Shown one piece after another: positions 1-11,529 of a stretch of 64,000 bases of DNA. Numbering within the stretch: the stretch's first letter is position 1; each line of letters opens with the position of its first letter. A program made the translations under genes and the position numbers. Source of the DNA: Enchytraeus crypticus (taxonomy: Eukaryota; Annelida; Clitellata; Enchytraeida; Enchytraeidae); NCBI GenBank assembly GCA_905160935.1, contig CAJHZI010000191.1, positions 222,001-286,000 on the forward strand, given 5' to 3'. The notes below the pieces were generated by a model, which did no database searches, was not told the DNA's origin, and was given only the letters and a program-made list of their open reading frames with translations.

Positions 1-56
1 GCCTCCATGTGCTACTTTGTCTGGAGGCTAGCCAATCGGATGCTTAATTTATGTGT

Positions 57-150
57 TAATCAATCAATCAATCATTAAGAATCTAACCTCCGGTTCCTCC
101 CTATAAGGCAATATCAGGGACGTGTCTTGTAGACTTTCTTGTTAGACTAA
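57..150 (-). repeat. SINE-type 3' domain with (TTGA)n tail, R4 family
   Basis: On the minus strand this reads a short body with the core GAGGAACCGGAGGTTAGA followed by a TTGA-type tetranucleotide tail. The same core occurs at 2225-2320, 42285-42335, 57600-57715, 60036-60128 and at the extreme right end of the window (63908-64000). The copies differ mostly in the tail microsatellite. I read it as the 3' part of a retroposed SINE; no promoter boxes are visible in this copy. Confidence 0.6.
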
Positions 151-2224
151 ATAAGCAATTGAATTTTTAATTTAATTTAATCTGCTTCTATATTGAAATG
201 CATTTTTTATATTTTTGGATTATTTGATATTTATAAATTGTTTCGCTACATTTAAGAATGTGCTAATCAACTAGACAAGGACAGCAAATGTCAAAGCACG
301 TATTAGTGCTTTTTGGCCTGTGTGTCCTTTTTCACATTATCTCCATGTGAAACTTAGAACGATTTTACACAAAAAATGCAAGTACCCTACCGGATCACCC
401 ACTTGCTGCATGTTATACTGTTTTCATATTTTAGGCTTTTACGAAAATATAGTTCACCTTTGACCATAAAATTGGTCAAGAGATTTGGATTTCTTTATTA
501 TAAATGAATATTATGCAATGTCTGGATCACAGCGGTCTCAATGAACTTCGCTTTTTACTAGCCTTGTCAGATTTAATTAAATCTCTAACTGTAAAATGCA
601 GTTTTCGGTTACCCAATTTCAGTTTTTCTGCGACTGGAACGTTTTTAAATGTAGACCCGTCGCTTAAGTCCCATCAAGTATTGAGTCAAATTTGAATTAA
701 ACAAAATTTTTAAAAATGCGGTTAACACAAAAATTATATCGAAGACAATTTAATTCTTCTATAGAGAATCTTCATATCGTAAAATCCGTACTAACAAACA
801 CAGTTATCGATTGCTCATTTTCTAATTTTCTCTTGTCCTTCGAGAGTAGATCCGTCATTCTTATATTTATGCGGCATAAAGGAAACTTGGCAGTTCCTAC
901 TCGCTACTTGTGCGTATTCAATTTCTCACAACAAATCTTCGAGATACGTGATTCCCTTTGTTCCACCGTGCAGCAGTGTCTTAGCACGTTCCTCTCTAAT
1001 ACCCTCTCGTCTCGCTCTGCTGAGCTACAGATAGAGGACCTCCCAACAACTCTGGCTTCTGAGAAAACATGAGGGAAGTTTTCCAGGCACGTTTGTGTGG
1101 GGAGATCTGATGGAATAACGAAAGTAGAAGATCAAAATTAATTCTGATGGAATAATGAAAGTAGAAGATCAAAATTAATTCAGACTTTAGTAACTATTGA
1201 AATTTTCAAATTGGAGAAATTTGGTCAGTTAATAGAGTTTTAATTTACTTTGGTTCTAATACACTCAATGTCTTCTTCTTTGGTTGCACAGTTTGTCGTT
1301 ACAATTTTGTGTAATATTTTGGTCGCCTAAGTGATGTAGTTTTTCTTGATTATCTTCATTATTTTCTGATATTGACAATAACTAGAAAATATTACTATAG
1401 CAATATTTTTAATAAATATTAATATTGAAGATGATTTTATTTGCGATGCTCTGAACACTAACATCACTCTAATTGCAATAGATTGCCCCTGCCCTTATTT
1501 AAATTCTTTCTGCTACATCAATGCGCCTTAGTACAGAGCTCTGACTTATTCTTTCATTGATTTCATTTCCTACGAAAGCTTTTACGTATTAGACAAGAAA
1601 CTGCTCTGACTTGTTTACTCTAACAATTTCTCTCAACATTGTATCGACCTAACGTGTTCAATGCAATACAAGTGGTAAAGATAAGTGGGGCATACCGTAC
1701 TTTCGCTAGATTCAATAATCTAACAAAACGAAACAAAACGATTTTATAACGAAATAGCAATTCAAGCGGATTTCGTAAGCTATAACAGCAACCAAAACAG
1801 TAATAATAATGACACTACTAATAATAATAATAAGAAAAATAAAAACTACATTGGTTTCCAATCACTCAGCGTAGAAAATTCAAGATAGTTTACTTATCTT
1901 TCAAAGGATTTAAATAAGTAGATCATCCTATCAATCTGACCTGCTGACGCTCCTTCTGTAAAATCTTCTTACTGTACCGGCCATTAGATTTACCATTGGC
2001 AGACTCTCTCTCATGTTTTCTGCTTTAAACATTTTGGAATTCTCTACCACAAGCTCTTCGATCTTGTATTTGTATTGGTACTTTCCTGGGGAAGCTAAAC
2101 CCCAATCTCTTTTCGCAATAGTTCAATATTCTGATCCTCTTTCTTCGGATCTTGGACATGCACTGCTTTGAGCTGTCTTTCCTTGCGGTCTTTGCATACT
2201 TAGGCATCATCGTGTGGTGCTTTA
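151..2224. other. intergenic, no recognisable gene
   Basis: AT-rich sequence with frequent stops in all frames. An open frame of 118 codons at 716-1072 has no recognisable domain and no splice partner, so it is not called. The only structure seen is a near-perfect 37-bp tandem duplication at 1106-1142 and 1143-1179. Confidence 0.6.
1106..1179. repeat. 37-bp tandem duplication
   Basis: Two adjacent 37-bp copies starting TCTGATGGAATAA, differing by about one base, which points to a young duplication in intergenic DNA. Confidence 0.85.
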
Positions 2225-2320
2225 ACGACTGTTGACGAAGAGTCTGAAGGAGACGTCCTTAATATTGCCTCATGACGAGGAAACAGGCTTATTATTATTA
2301 TTATTATTGTTTGATTGATT
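2225..2320 (+). repeat. SINE-type 3' domain with (ATT)n tail, R4 family
   Basis: Contains GACGTCCTTAATATTGCC and GACGAGGAAACAGGC followed by an ATT trinucleotide tail. The body matches the copy at 57-150 in the opposite orientation, but the tail unit differs. Confidence 0.6.
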
Positions 2321-2399
2321 AATAATATTAATAATTTCATTATCCTAATAATTAATTCTCTATTAATTCTATTAATTATCTTAATAATTTCATTATTAC

Positions 2400-2530
2400 G
2401 AATGGAAAGGTCTCAAATAGAGGATTGGCTGGTGGTGTGGTGTAGGACAGAGAGGATTTGAGGCAGTCTATTCGTATCCCGACCCTTGTTAAACTGGAAT
2501 TCAAAGGAGGATGATGATGATGATGATGAA
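2400..2530 (+). repeat. retroposon with (GAT)n tail, R3 family
   Basis: A block including GTAGGACAGAGAGGATTTGA and GTTAAACTGGAATTCAA ends in a GAT trinucleotide run. The same block with the same tail is at 46682-46820, shorter 3' copies are at 32790-32875, and antisense copies at 29745-29830 and 42335-42420. A constant body, constant 3' boundary and simple tail are the marks of a retroposed element. No coding capacity is seen. Confidence 0.65.
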
Positions 2531-2739
2531 TAATTTCATTATCCTGTGCTGTATAAGGCTCTGGGCTAAAATTAGATAAAAGAAAAACTTATTTTATAAA
2601 AAAAACATAAAATGAAATGTTTAAATTAATTCCTTTACATTCTGGGAAGCCACATTAGCCAATATGCCACGAACACTTTCATTTATGAGCTGGAGCGCAA
2701 TAGACAGGAGCGCCACAGAAAGGCTTTTTCGCGTTGTTA

Positions 2740-2800
2740 ATATTGCTATTATTATTATTATTATTACTATTATTATTATTATTATTATTTTATTATTATG
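2740..2800. repeat. (ATT)n microsatellite
   Basis: A run of ATT trinucleotides, slightly interrupted. The open frame reading poly-Leu through it is a by-product of the repeat. Confidence 0.9.
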
Positions 2801-2835
2801 TTATTACTACTTTTTATGGCAATAATAATAATTTC

Positions 2836-3066
2836 TCTCGTATTCTGCCAAGCGGCAGGTTCATGGTACATATTCATATTTTTGAGTCTGCTTTCATGCT
2901 ACGTATACAGCACGTCACAGATCAACAATTTAATCCCTTCACGAAAGGCTATTCGTTACCCATAAATTATTTAATCTGTATCTTAGGAAAAATATTGCCT
3001 TTGAGGTTGTTTCTCATTATTTTCCACGGTTTATGCCTTGTCGCCTCTTACGACATGTGCAGTTAA
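2836..3066 (-). repeat. SINE with LINE-like 3' tail, R2 family
   Basis: Read on the minus strand, the element runs from a GTAAGAGGCGAC segment to a 3' end with ATGTACCATGAACCTGCC and a short CTGCC...GGCAG stem. Other copies: 4405-4500, 18655-18850, 22810-23180, 58030-58165 (all antisense) and 45225-45362, 46505-46545 (sense). The 3' terminal 30-40 bases match the end of the RTE-like LINE at 35990-36030. Confidence 0.65.
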
Positions 3067-3099
3067 CGATTGATTTATTTTCAGTGTCCCAGACACTGG

Positions 3100-3195
3100 A
3101 GAATAATAATAATAATAACGATAATAACAGTAATAATGATAATATTTTTAGTTACAATAATAATAATAGTTATCATAATAAGACTAAGAAGAAGA
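3100..3195. repeat. AAT/ATA and AAG-rich microsatellite
   Basis: Imperfect trinucleotide array (AAT, then AGA) directly beside the R2 copy. It creates overlapping low-complexity frames with no gene signal. Confidence 0.8.
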
Positions 3196-4404
3196 AGAAG
3201 AGGAAGCTACTGTATATTGCACTCCAGGTCTGCAATGCTGTCTGCATTCGAGGCGCATTCGCTGACGAGTACAGAGGATATTTTAAATGCTTCTTTTTAA
3301 AATTTTAGTTAAATCAAATTTCTTTTTACCTTTTTAACCGAGAGATTTTTACTGTCCAGGGCATAAAGAAAAACTTCTTTTAACATAATTAAAGTGCTAC
3401 GATCAAACAGGAGCAAAACTGAACCGGTTGAATCTTTTATTAAATCACTCTAAAATTATCTGACATTTTAGTCAAATGCAATTTACCGGTTCTTTTAGTG
3501 TCACGGAAGTATTGCGATTTTACTTTCTGAGCGAATTATAATCGTGAACGACTTTCATGCTAGTCTGGCTCGATCACTTTAAGTGTCGCAGCTTCGCCTA
3601 AGACTTTAGCATAAAGTTAAAATGATGGAAATTTTAGCGAGACAATTATGTTTTCTGATTTTCTGTGATATCTTTAACTTTACACTACATGTGCGACTCT
3701 ACATCAAGACCACGAAATCGAACATGTAATGATGTGATCATCCATCATTTGTATTTGTCAGTGATTTGGTGTTGATGCTGAAATAAACATATCTCGCTCT
3801 CTCTCGCTCTCTCTTAATTCCATATAAAACCGTACTATACAGTTAAGTTAAATAATCAGTTTACCTCTCCTCAGAATGTTCCAGATTTTAAGATCTGATA
3901 AATGTTCGAGCGAGTCGATCATACGACCTCCTCATTAAACAAATCTTGTCATTTTCTGACTCAGCAATTCACATGAAACCGTCCAGAATCTCTACAAGAC
4001 AGTGGCAAGGAGTGGCATGAGCTAAATGATGCCTTAATCTGCATAGTATTGCAGACTTTAGAATGTCATGAAACCGATTGAAACCTATATAATCTATAAT
4101 TTTCAGTTTGATTTATGCTCCGAGCGTCAACCTGAATCCGAACATATTTGACGTAAACAAAAACTCTTTAAAAGGTCGGATCAGTTTTCTAAAGAAAGAT
4201 GCTACGCTACATTTACTGGCGCTCAGTAAACCACTGAAGCGTTGACTGAGGGCATTAGTGACGTGTCAATACAACCCGACTACGATCTTAGCTATACATG
4301 TCTTACTTCCATGATTTTGCAAAAGAAGCAAAACTAAAGAAAGACCCGCCTCGGTTAGGCAGACTATCATAGCCAGCAGTTTACATCTCTCTCTCTCTGT
4401 CTTT

Positions 4405-4500
4405 CTCGCGTGCTACTAAGTGGCAGGTTTAAGGTATATATTTCTACATACATGTACAATCCGCTTTCAAACTCAGTAAGGGCACCCCATTGAACGAAAC
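4405..4500 (-). repeat. R2 SINE fragment
   Basis: Contains CTAAGTGGCAGGTTTAAGGTA and the following 60 bases of the R2 family, preceded by a CT run that is the AG-type tail seen from the other strand. Truncated relative to 22810-23180. Confidence 0.55.
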
Positions 4501-4715
4501 CTGATCGAATCACAAGGACTTAACCAGCATCAATCTGTAATATAGATGTGGAAAATTGGGTTAAATTATGTCGATGTGGTATCTTATAGAAATCACAGTC
4601 ACTGAGGTTTCCTGATCGATATTTTGCTTTCTAAAACAAGTGCTCGTCAAGTAGAAATGGTGGAATAAAGCCCATGATTGATATATATTGATACATTGAT
4701 TTATATTTATCTAGA

Positions 4716-4785
4716 CAGTGAGTGATATCTATTGATACAGTGAGTGATATCTATTGATATAGTGAGTGATATCCATGATACACTA
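4716..4785. repeat. 25-bp minisatellite, three units
   Basis: Three tandem copies of CAGTGAGTGATATCTATTGA with small changes in the last unit. Confidence 0.8.
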
Positions 4786-4949
4786 TTAGTTGTGTACCTG
4801 ACTGAGTTTACTATCTATATGAAAGTTTAATTTTCTTGATTTCACACGACTAAAATACGAGAAATTCAGAGCACTTTACCTCTCATTCATGTTTTACATC
4901 ATATTCTCGGATCTCTTAAGAATATTCTCCCACTCTCTTGCTCTTTTAC

Positions 4950-4956
4950 TCTTTCC

Positions 4957-4991
<35 letters not shown>

Positions 4992-5025
4992 CCTCTCTCT
5001 CTCTTTCTCACACACACTCTTCCCC
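4950..5025. repeat. (CT)n microsatellite
   Basis: Long CT dinucleotide run followed by a short CA run. Open frames on both strands here are repeat artefacts. Confidence 0.9.
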
Positions 5026-6180
5026 CTCTCTGTTTCATTTTCTCCTTTTTTCTCTCAATAGCCCTCTGAAATTGACTAAAAGTCTGCAATTGCCTAAAAT
5101 GCCATCCATCATTTATTCTGCCGAATACAGACATATCCGGCGTGTGTGTTTATGCGTAAAGATGGTAATTCGTATGCATACTTGTTTGTGCAACTCTGCA
5201 TATGTTTAGTCATCTGTTTGTGTATCTCTCCTTATGTTTAGTCGCCTGTTTTTGTATCTTTTTCTGTATGAACTGGATAAAAAAACCTTAAAGCTCATTT
5301 GACCAATCTATAGGCGGTGTCACTAACACGAAAAAGGGATCGTATGAATGATTTATAAATTTTAAGGGCTTAATAACTACACTTTCTTCTTAACATTGTT
5401 TCAATTATGTTAACACGCTTTTACTCTAACAAAATTTGGTAGAACAATGTCAAGCTGCCTCCACCAGAGTTGTTTATAATTTCAAGAAAAGTAATGAAGT
5501 ATTAAAATATGATTGCGTGTTCCATGAAGCTCTGAAATTTGTTCTCACTCTATATTTATCACGTCCATTTAGGGAGCGAGCATCAATGCGTATTTAACTT
5601 TCAAGTATATTGTTGCAAATCTACAAAACAATATCATCCAAACCTGTCTAAAATTGATAAACTTATTTGTTTTATTTGTTACTGTTCGTTGCTCATGATT
5701 TGTAGATAAGATTTCATAACTGCCAGGGACTGTATATATCTATATATACCTCTGTTCTTATGTATCTATGCATCTCCCTCTATGCGTAAATGTATCTGCA
5801 TGTGTACGTATACATGTGTATGTATGATATGCCGTGATATGACAGAATACAAGATTGATGAGGTACAGAGCTCTCGCTGTAAATAAGCTCACTCAATCTG
5901 TCACATACCGTCCCTGTCTAATTTACATTTCATATTATGTTATATACAGTATACAGAGAATTGAGGCTGCGTTCATTAGTATGAGGCGATTAAAGCAGAT
6001 TAATATGTTTTATTAATAATATCATAGTGAAATACAAAATTCTTTCGGTTATAACCTAAGTCATTGAGGAGAGAGATCACTCAAGTCATTTAGAAAATAG
6101 ACCACTGACAGATAGACACCGACTACACAAACAGAATTCCAGCATAGTCAACGACAACATAGTTCAGAGATTTTCTAAGA
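5026..6180. other. intergenic, nothing recognised
   Basis: No long open frame, splice-linked pair of frames, RNA gene or repeat family member could be supported in this AT-rich stretch. Confidence 0.5.
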
Positions 6181-6184
6181 CTGA

Positions 6185-6270
6185 CTGATTGTTTTTTATT
6201 AATTGACTGATTAATTGACTGATTGATTAATTGATTGCGATTAATTGATTGACTGATTGATTGACTTATT
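6185..6270 (+). repeat. (GATT)n-type tract
   Basis: Degenerate GATT/TTGA tetranucleotide array reading GATT on the plus strand, as in the tracts found just before many splice acceptors of genes in this window. Here no exon follows that I can identify; a 5' untranslated exon of the downstream GPCR is possible. Confidence 0.7.
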
Positions 6271-6482
6271 CAATGTTTGATATAATTATGTTAATCGATT
6301 TATGATCTCAATATTGTCCGCAAATTGTTATCTATATCAACTTTGGATAAAGTGGCGAAATATTCAATCACTCCATCATATAAAAAACTATTGTCAAATC
6401 ACACTATATACCTTTTTAAAACTATTTTTGTGCAAATTTAATTGCAACGAATCATGAATCATCTGCATAGCTGTTTCGAACA

Positions 6483-6520
6483 GAAAAGCCTTAGATACAT
6501 TACCATATCTAAGGCTTTTC
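6483..6520. repeat. 15-bp perfect inverted repeat (hairpin)
   Basis: GAAAAGCCTTAGATA at 6483-6497 and its exact reverse complement at 6506-6520, separated by 8 bases. It is too short for a typical animal microRNA precursor and has no T-run behind it. Confidence 0.85.
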
Positions 6521-7506
6521 ATGTCTAACAATTAAGAAATTGGGGTATAATTTCAAGCCAGTGGTCTGTGAAGTAACCCAGGTCTTTGGAAATTATTATC
6601 CAACCCATTCTAGCAGTCAAATAACGTCTATACAGATGCTTGCGATTATGATTAAACATGAAATGCGAAATAAAAAATAAATCATAAAATGAAAAACCTT
6701 AATACAATTGAACGCTTTTATATCTCAGGCTATGTGTAATAAGGCAAATAACAAAACATGCTTATATGTTGCAGAATCTACGAAATTCATTCATGACTGA
6801 CTTGCTTGGAGAGATGAACGGAACAACCTCTCTCTGTTCTCACTCATATCATAAAATCTGATGAACCCGGGCCCTTTCTATTTCATCGACTGATGCTATC
6901 AACTCGTTCGCGGAGTTACGTTCCATCCACTGAGACCAGTTCATGTCGCGGGGTTCCGGGTCCAATCCGACACGGCTCCGGTTATTATAGGACTCGAGTG
7001 ACTCAAGTCGTTTAGGAAGAACGCTTTGCGCGTGGGTGGACAAGAAGGAATATAAAAGTAAATTCTTCAGTACCTCCCCCCCCCTACCCCGCTGTGAGTC
7101 ATTTCACAAGTAGTCGGGACATTTGAGACGTTTTCCAGATACTCTGAACTTTCAGCAAACACTGAAGATCATGTCATCAGTCATCAAAAAGAAAATGTGA
7201 ACATACTAATTCAGTCATTCAGTACTAATTGATTTGCTCGTGTATGATTGATATTTATGTAATTAGAAGTTTTGTGAGAGATGGAGGTGAAGTCATGTGG
7301 AACCGAGGAATAAAGTTAATTAAACTTGAAACCACTTAACTTGAATATCGAGACCAATCATAAACGTAAAAGGTTACAATTGACAAACTTCTGCAGATAT
7401 GACGTAACACAAACAATTGGAGAAATAAAACGACAAAACTAGCGTTGTCTATTTCACAATCGCCTTCTTCAATTAATCGTCTGTAAATATAGATAATTGA
7501 GAAAAA

Positions 7507-10500
7507 ATGTTCGGGTCGTGCCCGATACACATTATAAACATCAGCGACGGGCAGTGCCTGATGATGAATAGATCAGGTAACTCGAGTCAGGCGGGTGGAT
7601 ACGTGTGGGGAGGAGAGAGAAGGGTTACGACGACGATGGTGCTGGAGCTGTACGTCATTTCTCTGCTGATCCTCGTGGGGGTGGTGGGCAACGTGATATC
7701 CGTTATAGTTCTGAGGAAGGACAGAGAGCGACGAAGCGCTCTGCTGCTACTTCAGGTGGGTGCTTCATCTTCGATATCGATATTCAGTACTCGATATTAA
7801 GTACCCGATATTCAGTGTTTAGTACTCGATGCTCTGTATTCAGTACTCGATGCTCGGTATTCAGTATTCGATACTCGCTATTCAGTACACGATTTTCGGT
7901 ATTCAGTACTCGGTACTCAGTATACTCGACATTCTGTATTCAGTACTCGATTTTCGGTTTTCAGTATTCGGTATTTAGTATTCAGTAGTATTCGATGCTC
8001 AGTATTCAGTGCTCGATGCTCATTATTCGTCCGTCAGTACTCGATATTCAGTATTCTGTACTCGATATATAGCATTCCGTACTCCTTATTCCTGAATAGT
8101 GAACTCGTGTACACTATTCAGTAGTCGATACTCCGATTCGGCATTCAGTATTCGTTATTCAGAAATCATTTGTAATTTTCAAGTATTCAATGTTCGATAA
8201 TATTTGATAATTAATCAATTAATTCAATGAATATGATTACTGATTTAAATGACAGAGGTCAGAGTTTGACTAAATATTGCTCATATTAAACTTTATTGTT
8301 TTTATTGATCAATTGATTGATTAATATATTGATAACTTAACTGAATTAATTGATTTACTGATTGACAATCACAGGCTCTAGCTGTGGCAGACCTGCTGTA
8401 CCTACTAGTGGCCTCACTGCGCTACCCGTTCAAACATTTACTACCCAGCTACAAGGACTATGTGGAAATGCAGCCGATAGTCTATCCACTGCTCAAAACC
8501 TTCCAGACCATCACCATCTGGATGATGGTGCTCGTGACGGTGGATCGTTGGGTGTGCGTGTGCCGGTCCACCGAGGCCCCCGCGATATTTAATTCTTTCC
8601 GGAGGCGGCGCTACGCCACAGGGGTGTTCATTGCGGGATTTATCTACAACGTGCCGAGATATCTGGATAGTCATATCTGTAGCTGGTGCGTCAAGCATGT
8701 GTTTGCTAATTTAATAAATTAATTTATTTTATTACAATTTTATTGAATTAAAGTTATAGGGCTTTCCCACGGCTTAGAATATCTGAGTCATATCGCAAGT
8801 TGGATAGAGTCAAATCACAAGTTTGATAGTCATATCGACATCTGGATTGTCATATGACAGCTGGATAGTCATTTCAACAGCTGGATTGTCATGCAAATCT
8901 TTTATTACCGTTTCAAGTTTTTCTCACATTCGAAATGTTTAGATTGCAGCTAATTAATCAGCGAAATATTTTCTCTGCTTTTTACTTTTTCGCCTTGATC
9001 TTGCGTAGCTTTCTACAAGAGGGTATTCGACGAAATTGGTTGATAGATTGTTTGATGGACTGGCTGACTGATTGATTGATTTATTAAAGATTGTTTGATG
9101 GACTGGCTGACTGATTGATTGATTTATTAAAGATTGTTTGATTGACTGTCTAACTGATTGATTTATTAATCATTTATATGCCGATTATTGATTGCTTTAA
9201 GGTACAACCCATGCACGGGACAGACCATTAGTGAGATGTCTTATAGAGAGCTGTTTGCTAACAACTACTACTGGGATATCTACATCAGTGCCATGTATCT
9301 GCTGCTGCTCTATGTGGCTCCGCTCACCTCGTTAGGCTATTTCAACTATCGTCTCATTCAAGCAATCCGGTACAGCCAGTCTCTAGTATACTATTATTTG
9401 CAAGGCCTACGGGATATGAGATAACATAACATAACATAACACAACATAACATAACACAACATAAAATAGCATAACACAATATAACATAACATAACACAAC
9501 ATAATATAACACAACATAACATAACATTATATAACAAAGCATAACATAATATAACCTAACATTACATAACCTAACAACAACTAGAGTGCTACTGTCGTCC
9601 ATGACAACAGCGAGCACTACTGAGACAAATCCATGCCGGTGAGCTAAAGGAAGGTTCAAAACAATGATAGATATATGTGTATATATGTGTATATGTGGGA
9701 AGGGGCAAAGGGATCCAACGATTCTCCTGTTTGTCTAAATATTGACATTAAAAACGCAGAATTATTTATATACATGTAGATGAAATTAATGAATATTCAT
9801 AAATGCGTACGTAGGTTGTATAACACATTACATTACATAATATATGAATATGCCGTATATAATTATATGTAAATATTTGATATACACGTATGTTTATGTT
9901 TATGTATACTACAGTGATTTGCATTTAAGTATGCAAATATTATACTTTATGACAATGTGAGGTAATGAGAAAAACCATTCCATTTGTGGTAATATGTTGT
10001 TCTCGCGCAATCTCAACACGCGAAGGAAAATATTATGCTGCATTCTATTATGTAATCCTACACCATATTGTGTCGGAGTACACTCTATTCTGTTGTACTG
10101 TACTGCGGCATTATATTTTGAATGGTAGTGTATTATACTACCACATATTCACTGATGATTACTGGAAGCTTGCTGTATTGCTCTATGCAATTTTATACTG
10201 ACTAGGAACTTATCATACTGTGATCCTTATTTTGTGTTCTGCCATTTGAACTGTTTACACTGTATTATCCTTTGCAATATTTGCTGACTTGCTTTATACT
10301 TAATGTATCGTGACGTGTTGTAAATCTTCACTCCATTGCATTCAGTATTGCCCGTCATATTCTTGTAATACTGTTAACTCATTGCACTGTTTGTTTTGCA
10401 TTGCCCTGCATATCATTGTAGTGCACACTATATTACACTGTATTTAATCTCTATTGTGTTATATTGATATGTATTCACTGTGCCGTATTGCATAGTATTT

Positions 10501-11515
10501 CGCTGTACTTCATTATGATGCACTGATTTAGAATACCATGCATTCCATTCTGTGGTGCGTAGTACATTGTTTTTTATTTTATTTAATTAAATTTCACTGT
10601 TTTATATTCCCCTCTATTCATTCATATTATATTCCCCTCTATCCAAGAGTATTTCGCAGTATTCCACTTTATTCCACTGTATTCCGATGTATTCAACAAT
10701 TTTCACTATATTCCAGGGTATTCAACAGTATTCCTCTATATTCACATGTATTCTACTGTATTCCATTGTATTCAATAGTATTCCGCTACATTCCAATGCA
10801 TTCAACAGTAGTCCTCTATATTCACATGTATTCCACTGTATTTCAATGTATTCAACAGTATTCCACTATATTCATCAGTATTCCACTATATTCCACTATA
10901 TTCAACAGTATTCCACTATATTCCAATGTATTCAATAGTATTCCCCTATATTCCAATGTACTTAATAGTATTGCACTGTATTGCCTGTATTGCAGATACT
11001 CTAAGAAGCGCTATCGCTTGAGCAGCAGGCTCTCTAGCGCCTCCACGCGGACTAGGACCCAGTGGTCCACGGGTCTGCACCACGGCGGGGCCCCGGGTGG
11101 TGGTTACCTGGTGGCGGGCTCGAGCTCCCTAGTCCCCCCTTCCTCCCCCACAGTCACTGGGAGCGACAAGAACGCCACTCTAGTGCTCGTAGCCATAGTT
11201 GCCGTATTTATCATCTGCGAAACTCCTGAGCTTATCGTTAAGTTCGTCTCGTTTTTCGAGCGAAACTTTAAGTATAGTCTTCTCGACCAGGTGCGACAGT
11301 TGAACATCGTGAGTGAGCTGCTGATGGTCGTTAACTCGACTGTCAACTTCGTCGTCTACCTCGTGTTTGGAAGGAGGTTCAGGAGGATATTGCGGGAATT
11401 GTTTAGGTTTTCTTTCAAGTTTTCTAGCGGATCATCGACAACCACGACGGATGACACGGCACCGAGACACCACAATTGTATTCACGCCCCCACAGCCAGA
11501 CTGCATAGGATCTGA
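7507..11515 (+). CDS. FMRFamide-receptor-like neuropeptide GPCR, four exons
   Basis: Seven-transmembrane receptor, 415 aa. Exons: 7507-7755, 8375-8685, 9202-9369, 10996-11515. All junctions are GT-AG and the reading phases match. The extracellular N-terminus has three N-glycosylation sequons (N11, N21, N25). TM1 (about 46-69) carries the GN pair at 61-62; TM2 has LAVAD with D89; TM3 ends with DRW at 140-142 in place of DRY. The IYNVPRY segment after TM4 and TM7 with NSTVNFVVY (356-364) in place of NPxxY are typical of FMRFamide-type receptors and their relatives. TM6 is around 303-325. The third intracellular loop is Gly/Ser/Pro-rich and the tail is short. The ligand is inferred from family likeness only; another peptide receptor of the same group is possible. 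The start at 7507 is the first Met that gives a full N-terminus; no promoter is evident. Confidence 0.9.
7775..8165. repeat. heptamer-based minisatellite in GPCR intron 1
   Basis: Starts about 20 bases after the exon 1 donor. It is built of 7-bp words of the TAYTCRG type (TATTCAG, TACTCGA, TGCTCGG), often as 21-bp triplets, and decays towards 8165. Because 21 is divisible by three it is open in one frame, which is not the receptor frame. Confidence 0.8.
8770..8905 (+). repeat. tandem copies of the exon 2 donor region in GPCR intron 2
   Basis: At least four 19-20-bp units of the form GATAGTCATTTCAACAGCTG follow the exon 2 donor. The exon end itself (8672-8692) reads GATAGTCATATCTGTAGCTG and then GTGCGTCA; the copies continue GATTGTCA at the same point, so the splice GT is altered in them. 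Confidence 0.7.
9047..9170 (+). repeat. 43-bp tandem repeat before GPCR exon 3
   Basis: Units begin at 9047, 9090 and 9133; the first two are essentially identical and contain CTGACTGATTGATTGATT. The array lies 30-150 bases upstream of the acceptor at 9201 and supplies many branch-point-like TTGAT/CTGAC words. Confidence 0.85.
9420..9572. repeat. (ATAAC)n pentamer satellite in GPCR intron 3
   Basis: About 30 units of ATAAC with ACAAC variants. The antisense frame rich in YVML is a repeat artefact. Confidence 0.9.
9573..9625 (-). repeat. R5 dispersed repeat with (AAC)n end
   Basis: Contains TAGAGTGCTACTGTCGTC next to an AAC run. The same word occurs at 12105-12165 and, diverged or inverted, at 40300-40455, 57405-57555 and 59585-59645. 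Confidence 0.5.
10020..10990. repeat. 10-bp satellite in GPCR intron 3
   Basis: From about 10590 the sequence is an almost exact 10-bp periodic array (TATTCCACTG, TATTCAACAG and variants); from 10020 to 10590 it is a decayed version (TATTGCACTG-like). The array runs to the exon 4 acceptor, whose CAG at 10993-10995 looks like the last unit. It is free of stops in the exon 4 frame from 10538. Confidence 0.85.
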
Positions 11516-11529
11516 CTAGAGCTGAGACC

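Noticed and set aside
716..1072. 118-codon frame as a small gene
   Set aside because: No domain, no splice partner, and its length is plausible by chance in 64 kb.
6483..6520. microRNA precursor
   Set aside because: A 38-base hairpin is too short for a canonical animal pre-miRNA.
8384..8722. Exon 2 of the GPCR read through to 8722 as a complete gene
   Set aside because: Reading past the GTGCGT donor loses homology, and splicing to 9202 restores the receptor.
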